A stretch of 64,000 nt of DNA from Kitasatospora phosalacinea (GTDB lineage: Bacteria; Actinomycetota; Actinomycetes; Streptomycetales; Streptomycetaceae): positions 1 through 64,000 of the forward strand of contig NZ_BSSA01000030.1 of NCBI RefSeq assembly GCF_030268885.1. The letters run 5' to 3'. Below are positions 49,964-58,055 of the stretch, in pieces. Position 1 is the stretch's first letter. Every line of letters starts with the position of its first letter. The position numbers and the translations under genes were made by a program. The notes beneath the pieces are model-generated. The model ran no database searches and was not told where the DNA came from. It worked only from the letters and a program-made list of their open reading frames with translations.

Positions 49964-50488
49964 CTACTCCGGTCCGGGCGGCGGCGTCAGCCCGTAGCGT
50001 TCGATGACGCCCGGCAGCCAGTCCGGCTGCCCGAACTCCAGTCCGTACCGGTGGGCGAGCTCGGCCACGGCCGCGGGGTCCGGCTGCCCGGCGGCCGTCA
50101 TCTCCGCGATCTCGCGGAAGCAGTGCTCGAACCCGGCCGGGCTGATGATCTCGATCATCCGCGCCGGGGTGGAACCGGCGTTCCACATCGTGTGCAGCTC
50201 GCCCCGGGGCTTGGTGATGTAGCCGCCGCTGCCGAGGACGACCTCACGGTCGCCGGAGCGGAAACCGATCTCGCCCTCGGTCACGATCGAGTACTCGTCC
50301 TCGCGGGTGTGCAGGTGCGGCGGCACCAGCGCCCCGACCGGGAACGGGTGCTCGACCACGGAGACCGCGCCACCGGTGTCGGAACCCCAGAGCTTGAACG
50401 CGACCCCGATGGAACCGAGGAAGCCCTCGTCACCGGTGCCCGGCTGGACGACGGTGAGCGGGGGCGGGGGGACGGAGGGTGACGACAT
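49964..50488 (-). CDS. Cupin-domain protein
   Basis: This 174-residue protein has a single cupin barrel: VEHPFPVGALVPPHLHTREDEYSIVTEGEIGFRSGDREVVLGSGGYITKPRGELHTMWNAG. Its metal-binding HxH, Glu and later His are present (LHTREDE, ELHTMWN), so it may bind a metal and act as a dioxygenase, isomerase or sensor. A C-terminal helical part follows. The ATG at 50488 has AGGAGG at 8-nt spacing; a GTG 9 nt earlier lies inside that site. Confidence 0.87.
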   Translation of the reverse strand: MSSPSVPPPPLTVVQPGTGDEGFLGSIGVAFKLWGSDTGGAVSVVEHPFPVGALVPPHLHTREDEYSIVTEGEIGFRSGDREVVLGSGGYITKPRGELHTMWNAGSTPARMIEIISPAGFEHCFREIAEMTAAGQPDPAAVAELAHRYGLEFGQPDWLPGVIERYGLTPPPGPE

Positions 50489-50619
50489 GGGAACCACCTC
50501 CTGTTGGAACCAGCGTCCGCCCGGGCCCCGGGTGCGTCAAACGTTGAGCGAACGCACCCGCCCACCGGAACGCACGGCCCAGCCGCAGTCCGGCCCGGGC
50601 CCGGCCCGACGCCGCCCCC

Positions 50620-50646
50620 GTCGCGCCGGTCGCGCCGGTCGCGCCG
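50620..50646. repeat. Triple 9-bp tandem repeat upstream of the HAD gene
   Basis: GTCGCGCCG occurs three times head to tail (50620-50646), just before the promoter of the gene at 50682. Confidence 0.7.
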
Positions 50647-50681
50647 GCGACGATCGGCAGCTGCCGTACTAGGCTGCCGCA

Positions 50682-51413
50682 ATGACCACCGCGAACCGCC
50701 CGGGCAAACCCGTTGAACTGGTGATATTCGACTGCGACGGCGTGCTGGTCGACAGCGAGCGGATCGCCGTGCGCGTGCAGGTGGAGATCGGCGCGCAACT
50801 CGGCTGGCCGCTCGATGCGGACGAGGTGGTGCAGCGGTTCATCGGACGCAGTCACGCCGCGATCTGGCAGCAGGTCGGCGAACGCCTCGGCCCCGCCGCG
50901 GCCCTCGAGTGGGAGCACCGCTTCGAACGGCGCCACCGCGAACTGGTGGACGCCGAACTCACCCCCGTGGACGGCATCGTGGAGGCCCTGGACGCCCTCG
51001 ACGCGCTCGGCCTGCCGTACTGCGTCGCCTCCAGCGGCAGCCACGCCAAGATGCGGCACACCCTCGGCCGCACCGGACTGCACGAGCGCTTCGCCGGACG
51101 GATCTTCAGCGCCGAGGAGGTCGCCCGCGGGAAGCCCTTCCCCGACGTCTTCCTGCACGCCGCCGCCCGGAGCGGGTACGCCCCCGAGGTCTGCGCCGTC
51201 GTCGAGGACAGCCCCGCCGGACTCCGGGCCGCCCGGGCCGCCGGGATGCGCCGCCTCGGCTACACCGCGGGACCCACCGGCGGGGCGCTCACCGGCGGCG
51301 AACGCGGGGACGGCGCGTTCGGGGAGGGCGGGGACGGGGGTGCGGACGGTACCGTGCTCTTCTCCGAGATGCGCCAACTGCCCGCGCTGCTGCGCACGTT
51401 CACCGCAGGCTGA
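50682..51413 (+). CDS. HAD-superfamily phosphatase (beta-phosphoglucomutase-like)
   Basis: This 243-residue HAD hydrolase has motif I VIFDCDGVLVDSE (Asp17 nucleophile, Asp19), motif II YCVASSGSHAKM, motif III Lys in ARGKPFPDVFL and motif IV VVEDSPAGLRAARAAGM. The cap follows motif I, so it is of the subclass of phosphoglycolate phosphatase and beta-phosphoglucomutase. Substrate is probably a small sugar phosphate. TAGGCT ends 6 nt before the ATG, fitting a leaderless start. A Gly-rich insertion near residue 210 is unusual. Confidence 0.91.
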   Translation: MTTANRPGKPVELVIFDCDGVLVDSERIAVRVQVEIGAQLGWPLDADEVVQRFIGRSHAAIWQQVGERLGPAAALEWEHRFERRHRELVDAELTPVDGIVEALDALDALGLPYCVASSGSHAKMRHTLGRTGLHERFAGRIFSAEEVARGKPFPDVFLHAAARSGYAPEVCAVVEDSPAGLRAARAAGMRRLGYTAGPTGGALTGGERGDGAFGEGGDGGADGTVLFSEMRQLPALLRTFTAG

Positions 51414-51430
51414 CCGGGAGGCGGACGGTG

Positions 51431-51446
51431 GACCGGCCGGCCGGTC
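51431..51446. terminator. Hairpin between HAD and GNAT genes
   Basis: GACCGGCCGGCCGGTC is a perfect 16-bp palindrome 18 nt after the HAD stop. It could be a terminator or a protein-binding site. Confidence 0.4.
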
Positions 51447-51488
51447 GGTCACCGTGCCCCGCCCCCGCCGCGAGGAAGGACCCCGTCC

Positions 51489-52430
51489 ATGGCCCAGGCC
51501 CAGCTGCCCGCCGGGTACACCGCCCGTCCGCTCGACCCGTCCGTCGACCTGCCCGCCGTCCTCGACCTGGTGAACACCTGCGAACGGGACCTGCACGGCA
51601 GTGCGGTGGCCGGGGTCGACCCCGGTGAGCTCACCGCGGTCCTGGCCCGGCCTGGGTTCGACCCCGCCGTCGACACGCTGCTGGTGCACGGGCCGGACGG
51701 CCGCCCGGCCGCCTGGGCGTGGAGCGACCGGCGCTGCGAGTGCCGCGTCCACCCCGCGCACCGGGGCCGCCGCCTGGGCACCGCCCTGCTGGGGTGGACG
51801 GAGAGCCGGGCCGTCGAGCAGGGCGTGGGCAAGCTCGTCCAGGTCGTCGCCGACCGGGACGCCACGGGCCTCGCGATGCTGCGCACCTACGGGTACCGGC
51901 CGAAGGGCGCCAGTTGGCTGCTGGAGATCGCCCTCGACGGGCTGCCCGGGCCCGCCGAGCTCGGACCCGGCCCCGAGGGCGTCACCATCCGCCCGTTCCG
52001 GGGCGGCGACGCGTGGGACGAGCACGAGGCGCACCGGGTGGTCGAGGAGGCGTTCGCGGACTGGAGGGCGCGCCGGATGTCCTTCGCCGAGTGGGCCGAA
52101 CACGCCGTCCACCGCGAGACCTTCGCCCCCGGACGCTCACCGCTCGCCGTCTCCGACGCCGACGGCCGGGTGGTCGGCGTCGCCCTGGCCCTCGACCAGC
52201 CCGGCACCGGCGACGGCTACGTGGACAGCCTCGCCGTCGACCGCGACCACCGCCACCGCGGCATCGCCCGCCACCTGCTCCACCACACCTTCCTGGCCTG
52301 CCGGGAGGCCGGGCTGAGCCACTGCACGCTGTGGACGCACTCCGGGACGGGTGCGCTCGACCTGTACCTCAAGGTCGGCATGACGGTGCGGTACACGTCC
52401 GTGGTGCTGGAGAAGAGCCTCCCGGCCTGA
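51489..52430 (+). CDS. Tandem-domain GNAT acetyltransferase (mycothiol synthase-like)
   Basis: This 313-residue protein consists of two GNAT domains. The N-terminal one (about 1-145) has CRVHPAHRGRRLGTALLGWTESRAVEQG. The C-terminal one (about 155-313) has VVGVALALDQPGTGDGYVDSLAVDRDHRHRGIARHLLHHTFLACREAGLSHCTLWTHSGTGALDLYLKVGM. This two-domain layout is that of mycothiol synthase MshD and related enzymes, though MshD itself is encoded elsewhere in Streptomyces as a rule. The substrate is unknown. AGGAAGGA precedes the ATG. Confidence 0.87.
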   Translation: MAQAQLPAGYTARPLDPSVDLPAVLDLVNTCERDLHGSAVAGVDPGELTAVLARPGFDPAVDTLLVHGPDGRPAAWAWSDRRCECRVHPAHRGRRLGTALLGWTESRAVEQGVGKLVQVVADRDATGLAMLRTYGYRPKGASWLLEIALDGLPGPAELGPGPEGVTIRPFRGGDAWDEHEAHRVVEEAFADWRARRMSFAEWAEHAVHRETFAPGRSPLAVSDADGRVVGVALALDQPGTGDGYVDSLAVDRDHRHRGIARHLLHHTFLACREAGLSHCTLWTHSGTGALDLYLKVGMTVRYTSVVLEKSLPA

Positions 52431-52461
52431 CGGGTCGCCAGGGGCGCGGGGGGCGTTCCGC

Positions 52462-52495
52462 CCGGCCGGGCAGGGGACCGTCCGGCCGGGCAGGG
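52462..52495. repeat. Short direct repeat at a convergent junction
   Basis: CCGGCCGGGCAGGG occurs at 52462-52475 and 52482-52495 between the GNAT and kinase genes. Confidence 0.6.
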
Positions 52496-52501
52496 AGGGG
52501 C

Positions 52502-53305
52502 TCAGCCGAGCAGGGCGAGCAGGCGCAGGGCCTGGCGGTGGCCGGTGCCGGGCGGGTTGCGGGCCTCGGTCGCGGGATCGGCGGTGAGGAAGACCAGCCA
52601 GAGCAGGGCGAACAGGCGGCGGCACGCCAGCAGGCGCTGCGCCTCGGCGGGGGAGAGGGAGAAGCGGGACAGGAAGGACTCGGCGTCCAGGTCGGTGTCC
52701 ACCCAGGTGGAGACGTGCTCGACCATCTCGGCCAGTTCGTAGGGGTGGTCGGAGCGGCCGGAGTCCTCGAAGTCGACCAGCCGGACGTCCGTGCCGTCCC
52801 AGAGGAAGTTGGCGAGGTTGCCGTCGGCCTGTCCCAGCACCGGGGGCACCGTCCGGTCCTCCCGCAGGGCGGTCCCGGCGCCGTCCAGCCAGCGCAGGCC
52901 CGCCGCGAGGGCGCGGCCGACCTCGGGGGCCGGGTGGGCGGCGCAGGCTGCGGCCCGGGTGCGGATCGCCGCGGCGGACTCCCGGACGTCCCAGCGCCGG
53001 ACCGGCAGGCGGGCGGCGGTCCCGGCCGGTACGGCGCGGTGCAGGCGCAGCACGGCCCGGGCCAGCGCGTCCAGGTGGGCGTCGGTCAGGGCGCTGCCGC
53101 GCAGCTGGGTGCCCGGCAGGCGGGACATGGTGACGACGCCGTCGGCGCGGTCGAGCGGCCGCGGGGCCAGCCCCGGGGCGTACCGGTCGAGCAGGGTCAG
53201 GGCCCGCCACTCCCGGTCCGGTTCGCCGTTCGCGTCCGGCCGGAAGCGCTTGCGCACCGAGTCGGGCAGCAGGTCGATGCCGTGGGTGGCCCACTGCGGG
53301 GTCAT
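52502..53305 (-). CDS. Aminoglycoside phosphotransferase-family kinase
   Basis: This 267-residue protein has the APH kinase-like core. LGQADGNLANFLWDG corresponds to the catalytic loop HGDxxxxN; the His is replaced by Gln, while Asp and Asn are kept. VRLVDFEDSG corresponds to the metal-binding DxD loop. It probably phosphorylates a small molecule; the name does not imply antibiotic resistance. The N-terminal lobe (RKRFRPDANGEPDREWRALTLLDRYAPGLAP) is short. Start ATG at 53305. Confidence 0.82.
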   Translation of the reverse strand: MTPQWATHGIDLLPDSVRKRFRPDANGEPDREWRALTLLDRYAPGLAPRPLDRADGVVTMSRLPGTQLRGSALTDAHLDALARAVLRLHRAVPAGTAARLPVRRWDVRESAAAIRTRAAACAAHPAPEVGRALAAGLRWLDGAGTALREDRTVPPVLGQADGNLANFLWDGTDVRLVDFEDSGRSDHPYELAEMVEHVSTWVDTDLDAESFLSRFSLSPAEAQRLLACRRLFALLWLVFLTADPATEARNPPGTGHRQALRLLALLG

Positions 53306-53363
53306 GGCGGTGCGTCAACTCCTCGTAGCCGGAAGGACCCCGGGGCGGGCGCCGGGGCGGGCG

Positions 53364-54389
53364 TCAGGGCTGCTCGTCGAGGGCCGCGAGCAGGGCCGGG
53401 CCGGACCAGGCGGGCGGTGCGGTGGCCTCCTCGGCCGCGCGGACCAGGTCGAGCAGGCGGCGGTTGGCGGGGGCGGACAGACCGTGGCGTTCGGCCAACG
53501 CGACGACCTCGCCCTGCAGTTCGCCGATCTCGGTGGGGCGGGAGCGCTGCAGGTCCTCCCACATCGAGGAGCGGGCCCGGGCGTCCACCCGCAGGCTCGC
53601 CGCCGCGACCCGGCGGAACACCGCGTCGGGCAGGCCCAGCACGGACGGCATCCACTGCGGCGGCACGGGCGTCAGCCGGGCCGGGGCCAGCCCCGCCGCC
53701 GCGAACACCGCCAGCGCCTCGCGCTGGCAGCGGGCCAGCACCAGCCGGTACGGGCGGCTGCCGAGCTGTTCGCGCAGCGGCAGGCCGGAGAGCGCGTTGA
53801 CGGCGTTGTTGAGGTTCATCAGCAGCTTCGCCGCCTGCACCCGCGGCATGTCCGCGCGCAGCCCGACCGGCAGCCCGGCGGCCGCCGCCGCGTCGGCGAA
53901 CCGCCGCGCGGCGGACGCCCGTTCGAGCATCAGCGCGCCGCCGGTGCCCTGGTGGAAGGAGGCCGGACCGGTGCGCACCACGTTGTACGGCACCATCCCG
54001 GCCAGCACCGTCCGGCCGGGCAGCGCCTCGCGCAGCACCCGCGCGTTGTGCAGGCCGTTCTGGAAGCTGACGACGGTGCTGCGCCCGTCCAGGTGCGGGT
54101 CGAGCAGCCGGGCCGCGGCCGCGGTGTCCGCGGACTTGACGGTCACCAGCACGTAGTCGGCGCCCGCCGCGGCCGCGGCGTCCACGGCGGTGCGCGGCCG
54201 GGCGTGCAGGCGGCGGTCGCCGGGACCGGTCAGGGTCAGGCCCGCCCGGTCCAGCTCGGCCATCGCGGCGGGCCGCCCGATCAGCGTCACGTCGGCCCGG
54301 GCGGCCAGCGCCCCGCCCAGTCGGCAGCCGATGCTGCCCGCGCCGAACACGGCGATCCGCAGCGGCAGCGTCGTACGGTTCTCGGACAC
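53364..54389 (-). CDS. Ketopantoate reductase-family protein (PanE-like)
   Basis: This 341-residue protein has the N-terminal Rossmann domain IAVFGAGSIGCRLGGALAARADVTLIGR (GxGxxG at 16-21). The middle reads YVLVTVKSADTAAAARLL and VVSFQNGLHNARVL. In the C-terminal domain AAKLLMNLNNAVNALSG supplies the catalytic Lys/Asn. It would reduce 2-dehydropantoate or another 2-oxoacid with NADPH. Context gives no pantothenate genes, so the substrate is open. The GTG at 54389 follows AAGGAG. The downstream 54390-54655 holds no gene. Confidence 0.88.
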   Translation of the reverse strand: MSENRTTLPLRIAVFGAGSIGCRLGGALAARADVTLIGRPAAMAELDRAGLTLTGPGDRRLHARPRTAVDAAAAAGADYVLVTVKSADTAAAARLLDPHLDGRSTVVSFQNGLHNARVLREALPGRTVLAGMVPYNVVRTGPASFHQGTGGALMLERASAARRFADAAAAAGLPVGLRADMPRVQAAKLLMNLNNAVNALSGLPLREQLGSRPYRLVLARCQREALAVFAAAGLAPARLTPVPPQWMPSVLGLPDAVFRRVAAASLRVDARARSSMWEDLQRSRPTEIGELQGEVVALAERHGLSAPANRRLLDLVRAAEEATAPPAWSGPALLAALDEQP

Positions 54390-54655
54390 CGGCGGCTCCT
54401 TCGACAACGGCGTCAGCGGTACGGCCCCACGGCCGACGGCCCCGAGGTTACCGTCCGGTCGCGGGAGGTCCACCCGCCGGGGCGCCCGGGCAGGGAGGGG
54501 GCGTGAACGCGCTCGTCCGGCCGCGGGAGCGCGGGGAACGCCCCGCCGACGACGGCCCGTGCCGGGCGGACGGGCCGGTGGCTGGTGGAGGGCCACGGCC
54601 ACGCCCACCTGACCGGCTCCGCCCCGGCCGCCCCCGTACGGCCCCTGACACTCAC

Positions 54656-55798
54656 TCAGGTGGTGGACGCCTCCGTGGCCCCGCCCGCGGGTGCTCCCAG
54701 GCGGGCCGCGAGCAGCGCCGCCACGTCGTCGTCGGCCGGTCCGCCCGCGTAGCGGCGCAGGTCGCGGCGGAGGTTCTCCAGGAGCGCGACGTCCGGATCG
54801 GCGGTCCAGCGGGCCAGCCGTTCGGTCAGCGGGTAGAACTCGCCGCGCCGGTCCCGGGTCTCGCTGACGCCGTCGGTGTACAGCAGCACCCGGTCACCGG
54901 GCCCGAACGGGAGGGTCTGCGGGTGGTACTCGCTGGCCACCAGCGCCGACAGGTTCAGCGGCGGCAGCGGCACCCGCGGCTCGACCGGCCGCACCGTCCC
55001 GTCCGCGCGCAGCAGCACCGGCGGCGGGTGGCCGCAGTTGAGCAGGTACGCCTCCGGCCGGTCCTCCGGGACCTCCAGCAGCACGGCGGTGGCGAAGCGC
55101 TCCGCCGCGTCCGGCGAGGAGGCGCGCTCGGCGTACCGCTGCAGGCCGATCTCCAGCCGGCTCGCCAGCGCGGGCAGGTCCTTCGCGTCGTACGCGGCCT
55201 CCCGGAACGAGCCGAGCAGCGCGGCCGCCATCTCCACCGCGGGCAGGCCCTTGCCCTGGACGTCGCCCAGGATGATCCGGACCCCGAACGGCGTGCGCAC
55301 CGCCTCGTACAGGTCGCCGCCGATCTGCGCCTGCTCGGCCGCCGCGTTGTAGTACAGCGCCAGGCCGACGTCGCCGATCCGGTCCGGCAGCGGGCGCAGC
55401 ACCACCTGCTGCGCCGTCCGCGCCACCGAGCGCACCAGCGCCAGGTCGCGTTCGCGGCGCACCCGCATCCCGGAGGTGTACGAGGCGGCCAGGGTGACGG
55501 TGACGGTCGCGGCGATCACCGAGGCCGCCGAGGCGCCGACCTCCCCGTCCCGGAGCAGCGCCAGCACCACCTCCGTGACCACCGAGAGCACGCCGATCAC
55601 CAGCGTCCCGAAGGAGCCCCAGGTCGCCGCGGCGAGGGCGGGTGCGGCCGCCACGAACCGGTCGTAGCGCTGTCCGGCGGGGGTCTCCGCGTCCGCCGCC
55701 GCCGACAGGGCGATCAGCAGGAAGGGCGAGAGCCGGACGATCCGGGTCAGGAAGGGCCGGACGCGGCCGGAGGGGGAGTGGTCGTCGATGGTGGGCAT
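54656..55798 (-). CDS. Membrane-bound PP2C/SpoIIE-type protein phosphatase
   Basis: This 380-residue protein has three hydrophobic segments at the N-terminus (LSPFLLIALSAAAD, LAAATWGSFGTLVIGVLSVVTEVVLALL, AASVIAATVTVTLAASYTSGM). The SpoIIE phosphatase domain spans about 140-355, with AAEQAQIGGDLYEAVRTPFGVRIILGDVQGKGLPAVEMAA (metal-binding Asp in GGDLY and GDVQGKG), LLNCGHPPPVLL and GDRVLLYTDGVSE. Such proteins dephosphorylate anti-sigma-factor antagonists of the STAS type. TAGCGT at 55809-55814 (minus strand) is a likely -10. Start ATG at 55798. Confidence 0.92.
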   Translation of the reverse strand: MPTIDDHSPSGRVRPFLTRIVRLSPFLLIALSAAADAETPAGQRYDRFVAAAPALAAATWGSFGTLVIGVLSVVTEVVLALLRDGEVGASAASVIAATVTVTLAASYTSGMRVRRERDLALVRSVARTAQQVVLRPLPDRIGDVGLALYYNAAAEQAQIGGDLYEAVRTPFGVRIILGDVQGKGLPAVEMAAALLGSFREAAYDAKDLPALASRLEIGLQRYAERASSPDAAERFATAVLLEVPEDRPEAYLLNCGHPPPVLLRADGTVRPVEPRVPLPPLNLSALVASEYHPQTLPFGPGDRVLLYTDGVSETRDRRGEFYPLTERLARWTADPDVALLENLRRDLRRYAGGPADDDVAALLAARLGAPAGGATEASTT

Positions 55799-55945
55799 GG
55801 CCCGAAGAACGCTACCGGCGCCGCCCGCCCGGTTGTGGGAGGCGCGGGCGGCCGGTGATCGCCGCCGGTCCGGTGCGCGGCCGGGGAGAGCGGTCTGACC
55901 TGGCACGTTGCGGCCCTGACGGGGTGTGGCCGGAGCCAGGCACTG

Positions 55946-55973
55946 TGTCAGGGGCGCAACAGGACGCCTGACA
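55946..55973. promoter_or_regulatory. Inverted repeat upstream of the amine catabolism operon
   Basis: TGTCAGG (55946-55952) and CCTGACA (55967-55973) are 14 bp apart, 93 bp before the permease start. Possible operator. The TGTCA motif recurs in TATGTCAATG just behind it. No gene in 55799-56065. Confidence 0.5.
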
Positions 55974-56065
55974 GATTGAATGATTGTCCTATGTCAATGG
56001 GGCGACCAGACTCGTGCCTTCGACACCACGACACATCCGTGCCGACCCCGATTGCCAAGGTGAAA

Positions 56066-57619
56066 ATGACCGCCATCCCCGTGGCCCCGCCGGAGAACCG
56101 GTGGGCGACGCCCAAGCGCGTGAGCCTGGTCCCGCTGGTTGCCCTGATCTTCTTCAGCGTCTCCGGCGGTGCCTACGGCATCGAGCCGCTGTTCTCGACC
56201 TCCGGCCCCGGCATGGGCATCCTGCTCATCCTGGTCGCCCCGCTGATCTACAGCGTGCCGCACGCCCTGGTCTGCGCCGAGCTCGGCACCGCCATCCCCG
56301 TCGAGGGCGGCTACTACCACTGGGTCAAGCGCGGCCTCGGCCGGTTCTGGGCCTTCCAGCAGGGCCTGCTGCAGTGGGTCTGCAGCTTCGTCGACATGGC
56401 GCTGTACCCGGTCATGTTCACCTCCTACCTGTCGAGCCTGATCAGCGCCGTCGCCCCGGGGCAGCACGTGCTGTTCGAGGCCGGCCCGGTCCAGGTCGAC
56501 GTGAACTGGCTGATCTGCGTCGGCGTCATCGTGGTCTTCACCCTGCTCAACCTGATGGGCGCGGGCTGGGTCGGCGACTCCTCGGTGGCCTTCGCGGTCG
56601 TCTGCCTGACCCCGATGCTGATCCTCACCGCCATCGGCGGCTACCACCTGCTCAGCGACGGCATCAACCCGGTCTCCTCGATGACGGCCGAACAGGGCCA
56701 GTCCACCTGGAACGCCTTCGGCGCGGGCCTGTTCATCGTGATGTGGAACTACTCCGGCTGGGACTCCGTCTCCACCGTCGCCGGCGAGATGGAGAACCCG
56801 AGGAAGCACCTGCCCAAGGCGCTGTTCTGGTCCGTCCTGCTGATCGTCGTCGGCTACCTGCTGCCCTCGCTGGCCTCCCTCGCGGTCGGCCCGGACGGCG
56901 AGAACGGCTGGAAGAAGTGGGAGGACGGCGCCCTCCCGGACATCGCGGGCGAACTGGCCGGGCCCTGGCTGCAGTACGTCGTCACCATCGGCGGCCTGTT
57001 CGCCTCGGTCGCGATGTTCTCCGCGCTGCTCGCCTCCTACTCCCGGCTGCCCTCCTCGCTCTCGCACGACGGCTACCTGCCCCAGTGGGTCTCCAAGGAG
57101 AGCAGGCGCTACAAGATGCCGATCGCCTCGATCGTCGGCTCCTCCGTGGTCTACGCGCTGTTCTGCTTCTCCAGCTTCCAGAGCCTGGTGATCTACGACG
57201 TCTTCCTCACCAACATCGGCATCCTGCTGGAGGTCGCCGCGCTGATCGCGCTGCGCATCCGCGAACCCCACCTGGAGCGCCCCTACAAGATCCCCGGCGG
57301 CTGGTGGAGCGTCGGCCTGATCGCCCTCTGCCTGAGCGGCGTCAGCGTCTGGGCCGCCCTGGAGCAGTACAACGAGGAGGGCACCAAGGCCGTCGTCTAC
57401 TCGCTGATCGTGGTCGGCGCCTCCCTGCTGCTCTACCCGCTGCTCGCCGCCCGCAAGGCCGCCCGGGCCTCGGCCGCCGCCGACCGGGCCGCCGCGAACG
57501 GCCGGGACGCCGGGGAGCCCGGCCCGTACGAGGCGTACGGGCTGTCAGGGTGGCGGCCGGACTCGGCACAGGGTGACAGGGCCGCCGACGGGGCCGGAGC
57601 CGATAGCGTCGAAGCATGA
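56066..57619 (+). CDS. APC-family amino acid/polyamine permease
   Basis: This 517-residue membrane protein with about 12 helices starts VSLVPLVALIFFSVSGGAYGIEPLFSTSGPG. The GGAYGIE glycine motif of helix 1 and GTAIPVEGGYYHWVKRGLG of helix 2 are hallmarks of the APC superfamily, closest to the PuuP/YjeM-like group. It imports an amine or amino acid for the FAD oxidase encoded two genes later. The ATG at 56066 has AAGG 5 nt before; the earlier ATG at 55991 would add 25 residues. The stop overlaps the cupin start as ATGA. Confidence 0.92.
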   Translation: MTAIPVAPPENRWATPKRVSLVPLVALIFFSVSGGAYGIEPLFSTSGPGMGILLILVAPLIYSVPHALVCAELGTAIPVEGGYYHWVKRGLGRFWAFQQGLLQWVCSFVDMALYPVMFTSYLSSLISAVAPGQHVLFEAGPVQVDVNWLICVGVIVVFTLLNLMGAGWVGDSSVAFAVVCLTPMLILTAIGGYHLLSDGINPVSSMTAEQGQSTWNAFGAGLFIVMWNYSGWDSVSTVAGEMENPRKHLPKALFWSVLLIVVGYLLPSLASLAVGPDGENGWKKWEDGALPDIAGELAGPWLQYVVTIGGLFASVAMFSALLASYSRLPSSLSHDGYLPQWVSKESRRYKMPIASIVGSSVVYALFCFSSFQSLVIYDVFLTNIGILLEVAALIALRIREPHLERPYKIPGGWWSVGLIALCLSGVSVWAALEQYNEEGTKAVVYSLIVVGASLLLYPLLAARKAARASAAADRAAANGRDAGEPGPYEAYGLSGWRPDSAQGDRAADGAGADSVEA

Positions 57620-57981
57620 TCAACAGCTTCGCCCTGCACGTTCCGGACGCCGAACTGGAGCCCGAACCGCTCGACCCCGGGCAGATCATCTCCGGCACGC
57701 CCGAGGTCACCGGCAAGGTGGTCCGGGAGTCCGCCGACGGGCGCCAGGTCCACGGGATCTGGCAGATCACCCCCGGCGTGGTCACCGACACCGAGGCCGA
57801 CGAGGTGTTCGTCGTCCTCAGCGGCCGGGCCACCGTCGAGTTCCAGGACGGGCCGGTCCTGGAACTCGGTCCCGGCGACCTCGCGGTGCTCCGCGAGGGC
57901 GACCGGACCACCTGGACCGTCCACGAGACGCTCCGCAAGGTCTACACCGTCAACCTCGGCCCGGACGCGGCCGGGGCCTGA
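57616..57981 (+). CDS. Small cupin protein of the amine catabolism operon
   Basis: This 121-residue single-domain cupin (VHGIWQITPGVVTDTEADEVFVVLSGRATVEFQDGPVLELGPGDLAVLREGDRTTWTVHETLRKVYTVNL) is of the DUF861/ethanolamine-utilisation cupin type. Metal-ligand His residues are mostly absent, so it may be a binding protein rather than an enzyme. TAGCGT lies 6 nt before the ATG, and the start overlaps the permease stop. It could therefore be translated both by coupling and from its own leaderless message. Confidence 0.86.
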   Translation: MINSFALHVPDAELEPEPLDPGQIISGTPEVTGKVVRESADGRQVHGIWQITPGVVTDTEADEVFVVLSGRATVEFQDGPVLELGPGDLAVLREGDRTTWTVHETLRKVYTVNLGPDAAGA

Positions 57982-58055
57982 CGCCCCCGAAGCACCCGAC
58001 GGCCCGGCCGCCCTCACGGCCGGGCCGCACCCTCCCTAGGCAAGGAACCGAGAGC

